Part shown: positions 16,572 to 25,681 of the stretch, in pieces | Numbering within the stretch: position 1 is the first letter of the stretch | How the letters are laid out: each line of letters begins with the position of its first letter | From: Oleidesulfovibrio sp047973035 | GTDB lineage: Bacteria > Desulfobacterota > Desulfovibrionia > Desulfovibrionales > Desulfovibrionaceae | NCBI RefSeq assembly: GCF_047973035.1 | Contig: NZ_JBKEBF010000008.1 | Span: 62,001 to 126,000 of the forward strand | Direction of reading: 5' to 3' | DNA: 64,000 bases | Notes under the pieces: model-generated | What the model was told of the DNA's origin: nothing | What the model saw: the letters and a program-made list of their open reading frames with translations, nothing else | Database searches by the model: none | Translations under genes and position numbers: made by a program

Positions 16572-17222
16572 AAGCAGAAAAAAGTAAAAACGTTGAAATG
16601 ACAGATGTTTTTTGTTTGCCGGAAACAGGCGTGTACGAAAAAAGAGCGTCTTACGTCAAGATTCGCACGTGCTCCCTTATTTGTCAGCTAGTGTAAGCGG
16701 GATTTTGCAGCTTGTCAGCAACATGGAGAAAAGAGTTTTTTAAAAAGCTTAGTTACTCTGCGACGACACATGCTATATCTGAATGGTGTATTTGCCTGCT
16801 TTAATTTGTATCCGGACTTCGTTTTGGGAAAAGCATCGTGGGGTACATGCGTATATGAAGAAGGCTGGGGTGTTATGTATAGCCGAAGCGGGGAGAGAGA
16901 CATACTTAAACGTATTTTGTTAGTGCTGGTGGATGGAGTGCACAGGCTGTACGCAACGCTCAGGGAGACACGTTACGCGTATAGAGCCAGCAGTCAGTGT
17001 GCAACTATAGATACTGCGAAGTCGTTCCGCCTCTGAAAGGCAAAAACAGCGAAGTTGTTTTGAAAGCTCCGTGACCCGTTGCGCCGCCAATCTTGCATGC
17101 TCTTGCGTCAGAGTTGTACCGGCAAGGGCAGAAAGATGATGCCGTGTCCGGTATCAGGCCGGGCAGTTGCGTGCCCGACTTGATGCGAACCGAGATGCCG
17201 ACGCGTCTGCCCGTCGGGCTGT
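16572..17222. other. Gene-poor region, possibly with coding remnants
   Basis: About 650 bases. A forward frame around 16890-17030 has plausible amino-acid content (ERDILKRILLVLVDG) but no ribosome site or recognised motif. Around 17098-17220 fragments such as ALASELYRQGQKDDAV and LDANRDADASARRAVAVLG appear in different forward frames, which suggests the 5' part of the decayed gene that follows. Confidence 0.4.
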
Positions 17223-17540
17223 GGCTGTCTTGGGCATAAGTTCGGGCAGCCCGTCAATTTTCATGCGTTTAACGAAATGGATGGGATGAAGCTGGAGGAA
17301 ACCGTGAAGCGCGTGCTGGAACGGGAAGCCCGTACCCCCAGAGATTATGACCACCGCTGAATTGACTTTCACGAGTTGCGCTTCATGACTGCTTTCGGGG
17401 TAAAAGAAGATGCGGAAAAGCCGTTTAGTCTGCCGGAGAGTGAGTGACCTGAGATTGCCTGAAAAACTCATGAGGATTATCGGGCAGGCTATCTTGAAGT
17501 GATGGAAAAGCTGAAAAAAATAAATCGGAGCAATAGATAA
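17223..17540 (+). pseudogene. Decayed gene of unknown family with three in-frame TGA codons
   Basis: One forward frame reads protein-like sequence (FNEMDGMKLEETVKRVLERE, then IDFHELRFMTAFGVKEDAEK, then THEDYRAGYLEVMEKLKKIN) ending at TAA 17538-17540, interrupted only by TGA at 17358, 17445 and 17460. All three could come from TGG (Trp) by a single G-to-A change. Upstream, coding-like fragments continue in other frames, so frameshifts also occurred. I do not recognise the family. Confidence 0.5.
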
Positions 17541-17754
17541 CACCATAGCTTCTAGTCGATCGATATCGGATGCTGCATTTTTTATTGTCATTCAGCAGCG
17601 TCGCAACATGTTGAATAGTTGCGGTGCGGATTTTTTAACCGGTCATGGTGCCATGTATTATTTGGGACTAATCTGCATATAATCCTGTGCCTTTCTGGTG
17701 TAGCAGGCTAATTATTAAAGGAACGCAATTAACAGATTAAGAGCAGGGATTGTG

Positions 17755-19389
17755 ATGGAACAAAACGTAACTACCCGTGATTCCCAAGCGGCAGGGCAAA
17801 CTGCCAGGCCCGACAGTGCCGGACCGAAAAGCACTGTGCTGGTTGTCGGGGCTTCCGGCTATGTAGGCGGCAGGCTGGTTCCAAGGCTGCTTGAATCCGG
17901 TTGGCGGGTTCGTGCCGCGGGGCGTTCCATAGAAAAGCTTATGTGCAGGCCGTGGGCATCGCATCCCGCCTGTGAGATTGTGCGCGTTGATGCTATGGAT
18001 GCAGAATCCCTGAAGGCCGCAATACATGAGTGTGAAACCATGTTTTATCTGGTGCATTCCATGTCTGACCGCGGAAAAGGATTTGAAGATGCAGACAGGC
18101 GCGCAGCGTATGCCACGGTAGAGGCGGCAAATAGCCAGTCTCAGGCTTCCGGCGGTTCGTTAGGGCGCATCATCTATCTTTCCGGCCTTGTTCCCGACGA
18201 TCCGCAGATCAGTTCGCACTTACGGTCACGGGCAGAGGTCGCCCGTATTCTCGGCCTCGGGCAGGTGCCGGTGACAACGTTGCGTGCTGCGCAGATTCTT
18301 GGTTCAGGAAGTGCCTCCTTTGAAATCATCCGGTATCTTGCAGACAGATTGCCGGTCATGCTTACTCCGCGCTGGGTTCGTATGGAAACGCAGCCCATTG
18401 CCGTTTCCAATGTACTTGATTATCTGGAAGGCTGTCTTGAGCATCCTGAAACTACTGGAAAGTCATATGACATAGGCGGGCCGGATATTCTCAGCTATAC
18501 GGATTTGTTTCACCTGTATGCAGCGGTGGCAGGGCTGCGGCGCAGGTTGATTCTGCCTGTACCGTTTCTTACTCCGCGGCTTAGTGCTCACTGGCTTAAC
18601 GTGATAACTCCTGTGCCTTACGGCCTTGCAGGGCCACTGGTGCAAGGTTTGCGTAACAGGGTTGTCTGTGCGGAAAACTCCATCAGGGATGTTATTCCGG
18701 TAACACTGGTGGACTGTCGAACAGCCATCGGCAGAGCATTGGATAAAGTGCGCCAGCACGCCGTGGCTACATGCTGGACGGATGCCGGCGCAATTGTCGA
18801 ACCGGAATGGCTGGCAGAAGGAGATGCAGGCTATGCCGGAGGCACCGTGCTGCAGGACGGATACGGTATCCGCATTGCAGCTGCGCCTGAGCAGGTCTGG
18901 GAGCCTGTACAACGTCTGGGGGGAGAAACAGGCTGGTATCACACAGACTGGTTGTGGTGGATTCGCGGAGCAATGGATAAATTTGCAGGCGGCGTGGGGC
19001 TGCGTAGGGGGCGCAGGCATCCTGTCGATTTGCGTGCCGGTGATGCGCTTGATTTCTGGCGGGTGCTTTCGGTGCGTCATGCCGATCACTTATTACTGCT
19101 GGCAGAAATGAAGTTGCCGGGGCAGGCTATGCTGGAAATCAGAACAGTACCGCACGGAAGTGAAACGGAATTGCAGATGCGTGCGTGGTTTTTACCGCGA
19201 GGTCTGTGGGGGATTATTTATTGGTACGCAGTGTATCCGTTGCACGGCATTGTTTTTAAAGGGATGCTGCGCAGCGTTGCAGAAAAGGTTTCAGAAAAGG
19301 CCGGAGGTAACACTGAACAGGCAAGTGTCCGCAAGTTGTCGCCGGAAAAGCCTTCATCCTGCAAGCTTATGCGTTCTGATGATGCATGA
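17755..19389 (+). CDS. NAD(P)-binding SDR-type protein with DUF2867 domain (YbjT-like)
   Basis: 544 residues. After a polar leader of about 30 residues comes an atypical SDR/NmrA-like Rossmann domain (VLVVGASGYVGGRLVPRLLESG, about 33-54; MFYLVHSM; RIIYLSGLV) to about 340, then a DUF2867 domain from about 365 (DGYGIRIAAAPEQVWEPVQRLG to WFLPRGLWGIIYWYAVYPLHGIVFKGML). This two-domain layout matches E. coli YbjT. Function is probably an NAD(P)-dependent reductase or a redox sensor; the substrate is unknown. ATG 17755 is preferred to the GTG directly before it. It stands alone between two decayed genes. Confidence 0.85.
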   Translation: MEQNVTTRDSQAAGQTARPDSAGPKSTVLVVGASGYVGGRLVPRLLESGWRVRAAGRSIEKLMCRPWASHPACEIVRVDAMDAESLKAAIHECETMFYLVHSMSDRGKGFEDADRRAAYATVEAANSQSQASGGSLGRIIYLSGLVPDDPQISSHLRSRAEVARILGLGQVPVTTLRAAQILGSGSASFEIIRYLADRLPVMLTPRWVRMETQPIAVSNVLDYLEGCLEHPETTGKSYDIGGPDILSYTDLFHLYAAVAGLRRRLILPVPFLTPRLSAHWLNVITPVPYGLAGPLVQGLRNRVVCAENSIRDVIPVTLVDCRTAIGRALDKVRQHAVATCWTDAGAIVEPEWLAEGDAGYAGGTVLQDGYGIRIAAAPEQVWEPVQRLGGETGWYHTDWLWWIRGAMDKFAGGVGLRRGRRHPVDLRAGDALDFWRVLSVRHADHLLLLAEMKLPGQAMLEIRTVPHGSETELQMRAWFLPRGLWGIIYWYAVYPLHGIVFKGMLRSVAEKVSEKAGGNTEQASVRKLSPEKPSSCKLMRSDDA

Positions 19390-19524
19390 ACTTTTTGTGG
19401 ATAATCCGCGACGTTTTTTTTCGGAGTCGCCGGTAATTGTTTCTGATGCGAAGTTAAACAGCTTGCGACGTTCGGAGTGTGGCGCCGTTGCACTCTCTGG
19501 CTATGGCACGTACGCTGTTGTTAG

Positions 19525-19824
19525 ATACTTTTGAATGGCAGTACTATCGGGGCGGTTACATTGAAACATATACATGGTGCCATAGAAACGGGACCGGCAG
19601 AACTCGTTTGTTTCTGCTTCGGCTATACTGCCGGTGACATAGAGGAAGACATTCGCCTGAACGGGAAGTCCACGATACTTCAACGCATAATGGACGAGTA
19701 ACAGGCCGGAACATGCCGGTGCGCCGAAAAAAATCCCAAAGGCCGCTGATGTTTTTCAGACGTCCGTCAGGTGGCGGAAAAAGCGATACATAAGGGAAAG
19801 CTCCCTTCAGAGGACTGCATATAA
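19525..19824 (+). pseudogene. Remnant of a CopZ-type [2Fe-2S] protein
   Basis: A forward frame reads ELVCFCFGYTAGDIEED, NGKSTILQRIMDE, a TAA (19699-19701), then QAGTCRCAEKNPKGR, a TGA (19747-19749), then CFSDVRQVAEKAIHK to a TAA at 19822. This is the C-terminal pattern of CopZ/BFD-like [2Fe-2S] proteins (CxC...GxCxC...NPxGxCCxxDV); the TGA replaces the first Cys of the CC pair. The N-terminal half could not be found in frame. Two nonsense changes and the missing start mark it as dead. Confidence 0.7.
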
Positions 19825-19879
19825 TCCAGCCATATTCTTTTTTGAACAATGCGATGTGGCTGACATCGTAACGTACTAA

Positions 19880-19918
19880 AAAGCGGCCCGCTTCGACTGA
19901 AGCGGGCCGCTTTGCTTT
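19880..19918 (-). terminator. Terminator after the acetate-transporter-family gene
   Basis: Perfect 15-bp arms (AAAGCGGCCCGCTTC and GAAGCGGGCCGCTTT) with a 4-base loop and T-rich flanks on both sides, so it may work in both directions. Confidence 0.9.
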
Positions 19919-20002
19919 TATTGAACGCAGTCAGATACCCGTAAGGTTTCTGCTGTGGTCAGGCTGGTGGCCGGACCAATTCTGTAGCGGGTAAAACAAT
20001 AT

Positions 20003-20554
20003 CTAGTAAGGAAGAACCTTGCGGCCGCGAGCTTCGTGGAGAACTTCAGCCATGGCCAGATAGAAGGCACTGGCGCCACAGATGATGCCTTCAAAACCGG
20101 CAATGGTGCCGATGGTTTCGCTGCCGGTCCAGTCGCGTGCTGCCAGCAGCATGAACAGGATTACCAGCGAAAGAAATACAAAGCGCAGCACCGGAGAGCC
20201 ATTACGGGTGCCGATGTACATAAACAGGGTGAATACGCCCCACAGGAACAGATACCAACCCATAAACGCATGGGAAGTAGGCTCGGCAAGGCCCATTTTG
20301 GGCATGACGATAAGCGCAACCAGCGTCAGCCAGAACAGACCGTACGAGGTGAAAGCGGTAAGGCCGAAGGTGTTGCCTTTTTTAAATTCCATAATACCGG
20401 CGATGATCTGAGCGATGCCGCCATAAAAAAAGCCCATGGCCAGAATCATGGAACCGATGGGAAAGAAGCCTGCATTGTGAATGTTCAGCAGGATGGTTGT
20501 CATGCCAAAGCCCATAAGCCCCAGCGGCGCAGGGTTAGCCAGTTTGTTCTCCAT
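20003..20554 (-). CDS. GPR1/FUN34/YaaH (SatP) family acetate/succinate transporter
   Basis: 183 residues, an inner-membrane protein with six predicted helices. The family signature NPAPLGLMGFG is at residues 7-17 and the gate-region motif FFYGGIAQIIAGIMEFKKGN follows near 50. Likely an acetate/proton symporter or channel, useful to an incomplete-oxidising sulfate reducer that excretes acetate. ATG 20554 follows AAGGAG. It is monocistronic with its own terminator. The 320 bases upstream hold a TTTGCC-GTGTT-GGCAAA palindrome. Confidence 0.92.
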   Translation of the reverse strand: MENKLANPAPLGLMGFGMTTILLNIHNAGFFPIGSMILAMGFFYGGIAQIIAGIMEFKKGNTFGLTAFTSYGLFWLTLVALIVMPKMGLAEPTSHAFMGWYLFLWGVFTLFMYIGTRNGSPVLRFVFLSLVILFMLLAARDWTGSETIGTIAGFEGIICGASAFYLAMAEVLHEARGRKVLPY

Positions 20555-20623
20555 TGTGATGACTCCTTGGTGTGATCTTGTGTCGAGCGGACTGTTCGAC
20601 CAATCAGCAGCTTCTACCTGTAG

Positions 20624-20640
20624 TTTGCCGTGTTGGCAAA
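20624..20640. promoter_or_regulatory. Palindrome upstream of the acetate-transporter gene
   Basis: TTTGCC-GTGTT-GGCAAA, 6-bp arms with a 5-base spacer, about 70 bases before the start codon. Candidate operator; no assigned regulator. The 20555-20875 gap holds no gene. Confidence 0.45.
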
Positions 20641-20875
20641 GGGTGTTGATGTGGGTGCTCACGTTTGTTTTCGGGCGTTTTACCAGCACTGCCTTCTGGC
20701 CATGAGCCGCACCTCAGTTTTATGCAGTAGAGGATGCTTTACCGTGGACTAAGGGAATTCGCAAAGACAATTATAAGAGTTATACTCGACGCATGGAGGC
20801 AGTTGCGATACCGTATTACGCTGACTGATTACTGTAGCCATCTGCGTGGCGGGTCCCGGATGTAAGGAGCATCGC

Positions 20876-22588
20876 ATGAGTTCGGATGAAAAGGACACCT
20901 TGCTGGTTTTTGCTGCGGATGATGATATCGCAGCGCCTCAACAGCAGCCGGAAGGGTTCTGGGATATTCTTGTTGTTGATGACGAACAGGAAGTCCACTC
21001 CGTTACTCGTATGGTGCTTACTGAAGTCAGCTTTTTGCATAAGACTATCCGCTTGACCCATGCTTACAGCGCAGCCTCTGCGCGTGAGCTGCTTACAAAG
21101 TTCACTTATGCAGTCGTCCTGCTGGACGTTATGATGGAAACAGACAATGCAGGGCTTGAACTTGTTGAATTCATCCGGTCTGTGCCTTCGCTGGCGGAGA
21201 CAAGAATAGTGTTGTGTACCGGCCATCCGGGGCAGGCGCCGGAAGAACGTGTCATCGTGGATTATGACATCGACGATTATCGGGAAAAAAGTTCTCTTAC
21301 TTCGCGCCGCTTGAAAGCAACAGTCTTTGCCGCGTTACGCAGCCATGAAAGGCTGTGCATTAACAGAGAGCAACGGCTTGAGCTTGACCGCAGCAAAAGC
21401 CGGATTGAAGCGCTTATCGAGGCGTTGCCTTCTGCCATTGTGGGAATTGATGCTAAGCAGAACATTATTCTCTGGAGCGGTGGCGCGCAGACGTTAACCG
21501 GCATTGCCGCCACGGATGCTTTAGGGCTGCCCTGCGAGCAGGCTTTGCAGGCTCTGGGCGTTTCCATGGAGCTGGTCCGGCGGGTAATAGAGCAGGGCGA
21601 AGCCCGCAGCCGCTTGCGCGAACATGTGACGCTGCCTGTAGCCGGACAGATGGTGCGTGATTTGTTTATTCACCCTGTCGGGGCTTCTGGCGGCGTGGTG
21701 CTGCGTATTGATAATGTGACGATGCGTGACCGTATTGAAGGCATCATGGTGCAGAGTGAAAAAATGGTTTCGCTTGGCAGTATGGCTGCCGGTATGGCCC
21801 ATGAGTTGAATAACCCTCTCGGCGCAGTGCTGCAGGGTGTTGATACTGTGCGGCGCAGGCTGGATTCAAAGTTGCCTGCAAATGCCAAAGCCGCAGAGGA
21901 GGCGGGGCTGCCGTTTGATGCCTTGGCAAGATATATGGAAGCGCGTCGCATCCTGCATTTTTTGGGCGGGATTGAGAGTGCGGGCCGCAGGGCTGCCGAC
22001 ATAGTAAAGAACATGCTGGATTTCAGCAGGCAGAGCGGCGAAAAAGAACTTGTCAATGTGCACAGGCTTATTGATTTAGCCTTGGAGCTGGCAGGAAAAA
22101 GCTACAATCTGCGCGATTCCTGGGATTTCAGGCGCATCTCGGTGAACCGTCAATACGACGTGGCTTTGCCGGAAATACCATGTTCCAGTCAGGAAATTGA
22201 ACAGGTGCTTTTGAACCTGTTCCAGAACGCCGCTCAGGCCATGACTCCTGATGCAATGAATGGCAGAGAACCGCAGCTGACCATTACCACAGCGGCGTTG
22301 CGGGACGGTATCAGCATTGAGGTGTCCGACAACGGCCCCGGTATTCCTGATGATATTTCAAGGCGGGTTTTTGACCCGTTTTTTACCACCAAACCCACGG
22401 GAAAAGGCACAGGGCTCGGACTGTCTGTCTCGTACCACATAGTGGTGGACAGGCACGGCGGCGAATTTCTTATGTCACCTTCTGAAACAGGTGGGGCCTC
22501 TTTCTGGCTTATGCTGCCTTACGTTGCCCGTTGCGCCAATAACCAGTGCCGTGCCCCGCAGCAGGATAGTGCCGAAACAGGAAGTTAG
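20876..22588 (+). CDS. REC-PAS-histidine kinase (receiver-first hybrid sensor)
   Basis: 570 residues, soluble. A receiver domain comes first (ILVVDDEQE about 31-38; phospho-acceptor D84 in VVLLDVMME), followed by a PAS-like domain (about 178-285), then HisKA with H309 (GMAHELNNPLGAVLQG) and an HATPase domain (N-box LLNLFQNAAQAM, G1 DNGPGIPDD, G2 GKGTGLGLS). The order suggests an upstream phospho-signal gates the kinase. No response regulator or kinase partner is adjacent, so the cognate partner is elsewhere. ATG 20876 follows TAAGGAGC. Its stop overlaps the fumC stop on the other strand. Confidence 0.92.
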   Translation: MSSDEKDTLLVFAADDDIAAPQQQPEGFWDILVVDDEQEVHSVTRMVLTEVSFLHKTIRLTHAYSAASARELLTKFTYAVVLLDVMMETDNAGLELVEFIRSVPSLAETRIVLCTGHPGQAPEERVIVDYDIDDYREKSSLTSRRLKATVFAALRSHERLCINREQRLELDRSKSRIEALIEALPSAIVGIDAKQNIILWSGGAQTLTGIAATDALGLPCEQALQALGVSMELVRRVIEQGEARSRLREHVTLPVAGQMVRDLFIHPVGASGGVVLRIDNVTMRDRIEGIMVQSEKMVSLGSMAAGMAHELNNPLGAVLQGVDTVRRRLDSKLPANAKAAEEAGLPFDALARYMEARRILHFLGGIESAGRRAADIVKNMLDFSRQSGEKELVNVHRLIDLALELAGKSYNLRDSWDFRRISVNRQYDVALPEIPCSSQEIEQVLLNLFQNAAQAMTPDAMNGREPQLTITTAALRDGISIEVSDNGPGIPDDISRRVFDPFFTTKPTGKGTGLGLSVSYHIVVDRHGGEFLMSPSETGGASFWLMLPYVARCANNQCRAPQQDSAETGS

Positions 22589-23991
22589 CCTTCTGCCCCT
22601 CCATATGGCTTTGCCATTTTCAGCGGTATTATGGCCGCGTCAAACTCTTCATTACTGATCAACTGTAGTTGCAGGCAGGATTCTTTAAGAGTCAGGCCGT
22701 GTAGATGCGCATGATGGGCTGCTTTTGCCGCGTTATCATAGCCGATAACGGGTGAAAGTGCCGTTACCAGCATCAGCGAACGGGCAAGGTGCTCCTGTAT
22801 GCGAGGTACATCAGGTGTCAGATCTTTCAGGGCATGTTCAGTAAAGGATCGGCAACTGTCTGTCAGCAGGCGCGCCGAAGTGAGCACGTTGAATATCATA
22901 AGAGGCTTAAAGACATTCAGTTCGAAATTACCCTGTGAAGCAGCCATGGCTGTGGCCGTATCAAGCCCCATCACCTGCACAGCCACCATGGTCATGGCTT
23001 CGCACTGCGTCGGGTTGACTTTGCCGGGCATAATGGATGAGCCGGGTTCGTTGGCAGGCAGGACCAGTTCGCCGATGCCGCAGCGCGGGCCCGATGCCAG
23101 CCAACGGATGTCGTTTGCAATTTTCATTAAGGAGCCTGCAAGCGTCCGTAAGGCTCCGCTGGTCATGGAGATTGCATCGTGCGCGGAAAGTACGGCAAAA
23201 AAGTTCGGGGCAGGGGTAAAGGGCAGGCCCGTAAAATTGCGTATATGGTCTGCCGCAAGGCGGGCAAAGCCTTCCGGCGCATTCAGGCCCGTTCCTACGG
23301 CAGTACCCCCGAGGGCCAGCCGGTACAGGTGCGGCAAGGTGGTTTCAATCCGCTCCAGCGCATCGCCCAGCAAAGCCGCATAGCCGGAGAATTCCTGTCC
23401 CAGAGTCATGGGAACCGCGTCCTGCAGGTGGGTACGGCCTAGTTTGACTATGCTGTCCCACTGTGCACTTTTATGGGCCAGTTCGTCCCGCATGGCAACA
23501 ACGGCAGGCCGTAGTGTGCCGGTAAGCATAACCGCTGCGGCAATATGCATAGCGGAAGGAAACGTGTCGTTGGACGACTGTGACATATTCACGTGGTCGT
23601 TCGGGTGCACCGGCGTTTTAGTGCCCGGTGTGCCGCCGGCCAGTTCAATCGCCCTGTTGGCGATAACTTCATTCGCGTTCATGTTGGTCTGTGTGCCGCT
23701 GCCCGTCTGCCACACGTGCAAGGGGAAATGCGCATCCAGCTTTCCGGTGACTACCTCATCTGCGGCACTGCATATGTAGCCGCAAAGCTCGGGCGAAAGC
23801 CTGCCCAACTCTTTATTGGCCAGTGCCGCCGCTTTTTTCAGCAGCCCGAAGGCACGGATGATTTCCTGCGGCATCACATCATGACCGATATTGAAATATT
23901 TGAGCGACCGCTGGGTCTGGGCTCCCCAGTATTTGTCTGCGACAACTTCCACAGGGCCGATGCTGTCATATTCTGTGCGGGTGGCTGTCAT
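22585..23991 (-). CDS. fumC: Fumarate hydratase class II
   Basis: 468 residues, full length, converts fumarate and malate. The class II signature GSSIMPGKVNPTQ is present, as are TGSGTQTNMNANEV (substrate site) and SQSSNDTFPSAMHIA. No Fe-S ligands are needed, so it is an oxygen-stable homotetramer. ATG 23991 follows AAGGAGG. It is separated from the upstream sstT gene by a terminator, so it has its own promoter in 24000-24130. Fumarate-to-malate conversion joins the C4-dicarboxylate branch used by sulfate reducers. Confidence 0.97.
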   Translation of the reverse strand: MTATRTEYDSIGPVEVVADKYWGAQTQRSLKYFNIGHDVMPQEIIRAFGLLKKAAALANKELGRLSPELCGYICSAADEVVTGKLDAHFPLHVWQTGSGTQTNMNANEVIANRAIELAGGTPGTKTPVHPNDHVNMSQSSNDTFPSAMHIAAAVMLTGTLRPAVVAMRDELAHKSAQWDSIVKLGRTHLQDAVPMTLGQEFSGYAALLGDALERIETTLPHLYRLALGGTAVGTGLNAPEGFARLAADHIRNFTGLPFTPAPNFFAVLSAHDAISMTSGALRTLAGSLMKIANDIRWLASGPRCGIGELVLPANEPGSSIMPGKVNPTQCEAMTMVAVQVMGLDTATAMAASQGNFELNVFKPLMIFNVLTSARLLTDSCRSFTEHALKDLTPDVPRIQEHLARSLMLVTALSPVIGYDNAAKAAHHAHLHGLTLKESCLQLQLISNEEFDAAIIPLKMAKPYGGAEG

Positions 23992-24131
23992 CGTAAAGCC
24001 TCCTTTTGCCGGACTGCGTTGCAGAAATTATTTCTCTGATGTGTGAAGCACTAATAAATGCCGTATGATAGCCGTCAAATGGGACTGTGTCCATGTGCTG
24101 TGCGATATTGGCGCACCTGCTGGATAATAGA

Positions 24132-24158
24132 AAACCCCCGATGCGACATCGGGGGTTT
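24132..24158 (-). terminator. Terminator after sstT
   Basis: 12-bp perfect arms AAACCCCCGATG and CATCGGGGGTTT, 3-base loop, with TTTTC following on the minus strand. Confidence 0.92.
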
Positions 24159-24212
24159 GAATCATAAGTAACCGGCAGTTTTTTGAATGCCGGAGGAAAT
24201 GCCTACGTTACG

Positions 24213-25427
24213 CTAGGACTTTCTGTTCTGAGCGTTGCACACTGCAGCGGTAAACACCACGTCTGTGGAGCTGTTCAGGGCTGTTTCCGCAGAGTCCTGA
24301 ATCACGCCGATGATGAAGCCGACTGCGACAACCTGCATGGCGACATCGTTCGAAATTCCGAACAGGCCGCAGGCAAGAGGAATAAGCAGCAGCGAGCCGC
24401 CGGCAACACCGGAAGCGCCGCAGGCAGAGATGGCTGCTACAACGCTGAGCAGCAGGGCTGTAAGAAGGTCAACCTGTACGCCCAGAGTATGAACGGCGGC
24501 AAGCGTCAGTACCGTAATGGTAATCGCCGCACCGGCCATGTTGATGGTCGCACCCAGCGGAATGGACACGGAGTAGGTGTTTTTGTCCAGTTTCAGCTTT
24601 TCGCACAGAGCCATGTTCACAGGAATATTTGCGGCACTGGAACGGGTAAAGAAGGCTGTAACGCCGCTTTCACGCAGACACTGGAATACCAGCGGGTAGG
24701 GATTGCGGCGGGTGACCACGTAAACGATAAGCGGGTTTACAACAAGCGCGATAAAGCCCATGGCGCTGAGCAGCACCGCGATAAGCTGTGCGTAACCTGC
24801 CAGAGCTGAAAAGCCGGTAGTGGCAAAGGTAAGAGCCACAAGGCCGAAAACGCCGAAGGGAGCAAAACGGATGATGCAGCGGACAATCTGCGACACACCG
24901 TGGCTCAGGTCGGTAAAAACATCCTTGGTTGCGCCGGATGCGTGGTGCAGTACAATTCCAAGGCCTACAGCCCAGCCCAGAATGCCGATGTAGTTTGCGT
25001 TCATCAGAGCGCTGACGGGGTTGTCCACGAGCTTGAACAACAACGTGTTAAGAACTTCCGTAATGCCCTGAGGCGGTGCAGTGCCTTCTGCCCCAGCAAC
25101 CAGAGTCAGCGAGGTGGGAAACATGAAGCTGAGGACAACCGCAGTAAGAGCCGCGGAGAATGTACCTATAAGGTACAGCATGATGACCGGACGCATGTTG
25201 GCCGGCTGGTTCTTCTGCTGATTGGCAATGGATGATGCCACCAGAAAAAATACAAGAATGGGGGCAACGGCTTTCAGTGCCGAAACGAAAAGTTTGCCCA
25301 GCAGGCCGGCTTTTTGTGCCATGTCCGGCGAAACCGAGGCCACAATGACACCCAGAACGATACCTGCAAGAATCTGCAGGACGAGGTTGCCGCGCATAAA
25401 GCGGGCAACAATACTGTTGTTTTGCAT
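24213..25427 (-). CDS. sstT: Serine/threonine:Na+ symporter SstT (DAACS family)
   Basis: 404 residues, multi-helix inner-membrane protein. The SstT-type motifs are clear: SALKAVAPILVFFLVASSIA, AFFTRSSAANIPVNMALCEKL (the SSAANIP hairpin), SIPLGATINMAGAAITIT (Na+ site) and a late IIGVIQDSAETALNSSTDV. It imports serine and threonine with sodium. The start at 25427 follows GGGGAAG; longer reading frames upstream lack a ribosome site. A strong hairpin lies in its 5' region (25574-25606) and a terminator follows the gene. Confidence 0.93.
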   Translation of the reverse strand: MQNNSIVARFMRGNLVLQILAGIVLGVIVASVSPDMAQKAGLLGKLFVSALKAVAPILVFFLVASSIANQQKNQPANMRPVIMLYLIGTFSAALTAVVLSFMFPTSLTLVAGAEGTAPPQGITEVLNTLLFKLVDNPVSALMNANYIGILGWAVGLGIVLHHASGATKDVFTDLSHGVSQIVRCIIRFAPFGVFGLVALTFATTGFSALAGYAQLIAVLLSAMGFIALVVNPLIVYVVTRRNPYPLVFQCLRESGVTAFFTRSSAANIPVNMALCEKLKLDKNTYSVSIPLGATINMAGAAITITVLTLAAVHTLGVQVDLLTALLLSVVAAISACGASGVAGGSLLLIPLACGLFGISNDVAMQVVAVGFIIGVIQDSAETALNSSTDVVFTAAVCNAQNRKS

Positions 25428-25573
25428 GACTTCCCCTGTATTTGGATTGATGTATGTCCGGACTCCGGATTCCGGAAGCGACCGCCTGATTGTCCGCTCT
25501 TGACGTTTCAGACAGTTTGACACGTGGGTCTGTTTTTTGCCTCCTGCGCAGCGAAGTTGGCTCCCTATAAGTT

Positions 25574-25606
25574 GTATACCGTAACGCCTTCACCGTTGCG
25601 GTATAC
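25574..25606 (-). promoter_or_regulatory. Strong hairpin upstream of sstT
   Basis: 13-bp arms GTATACCGTAACG and CGTTGCGGTATAC with a single wobble position and a 7-base loop. There is no T-run, so it is not a plain terminator. It sits about 150 bases before the sstT start and just after the end of the M23 transcript. Possible 5'-UTR regulatory stem or operator. Confidence 0.6.
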
Positions 25607-25614
25607 GGCTGCGT

Positions 25615-25656
25615 AAAAAAAGAGAGCTTCCACGGGTAATGTGGAACGCTCTCTTT
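25615..25656 (-). terminator. Terminator after the M23 peptidase gene
   Basis: Arms AGAGAGCTTCCAC and GTGGAACGCTCTCT (one-base bulge) with a 7-base loop, followed by seven T on the minus strand. Confidence 0.9.
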
Positions 25657-25681
25657 GCCTTATATCATAACTACGCAGTGT

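Noticed and set aside
16770..17036. Forward open frame of 88 codons
   Set aside because: Plausible composition at the end but no ribosome site or recognised family; left as possible remnant only.
17358..17462. Three in-frame TGA codons as selenocysteine
   Set aside because: No SECIS-like hairpin was found after them and no catalytic Cys context; Trp loss explains them better.
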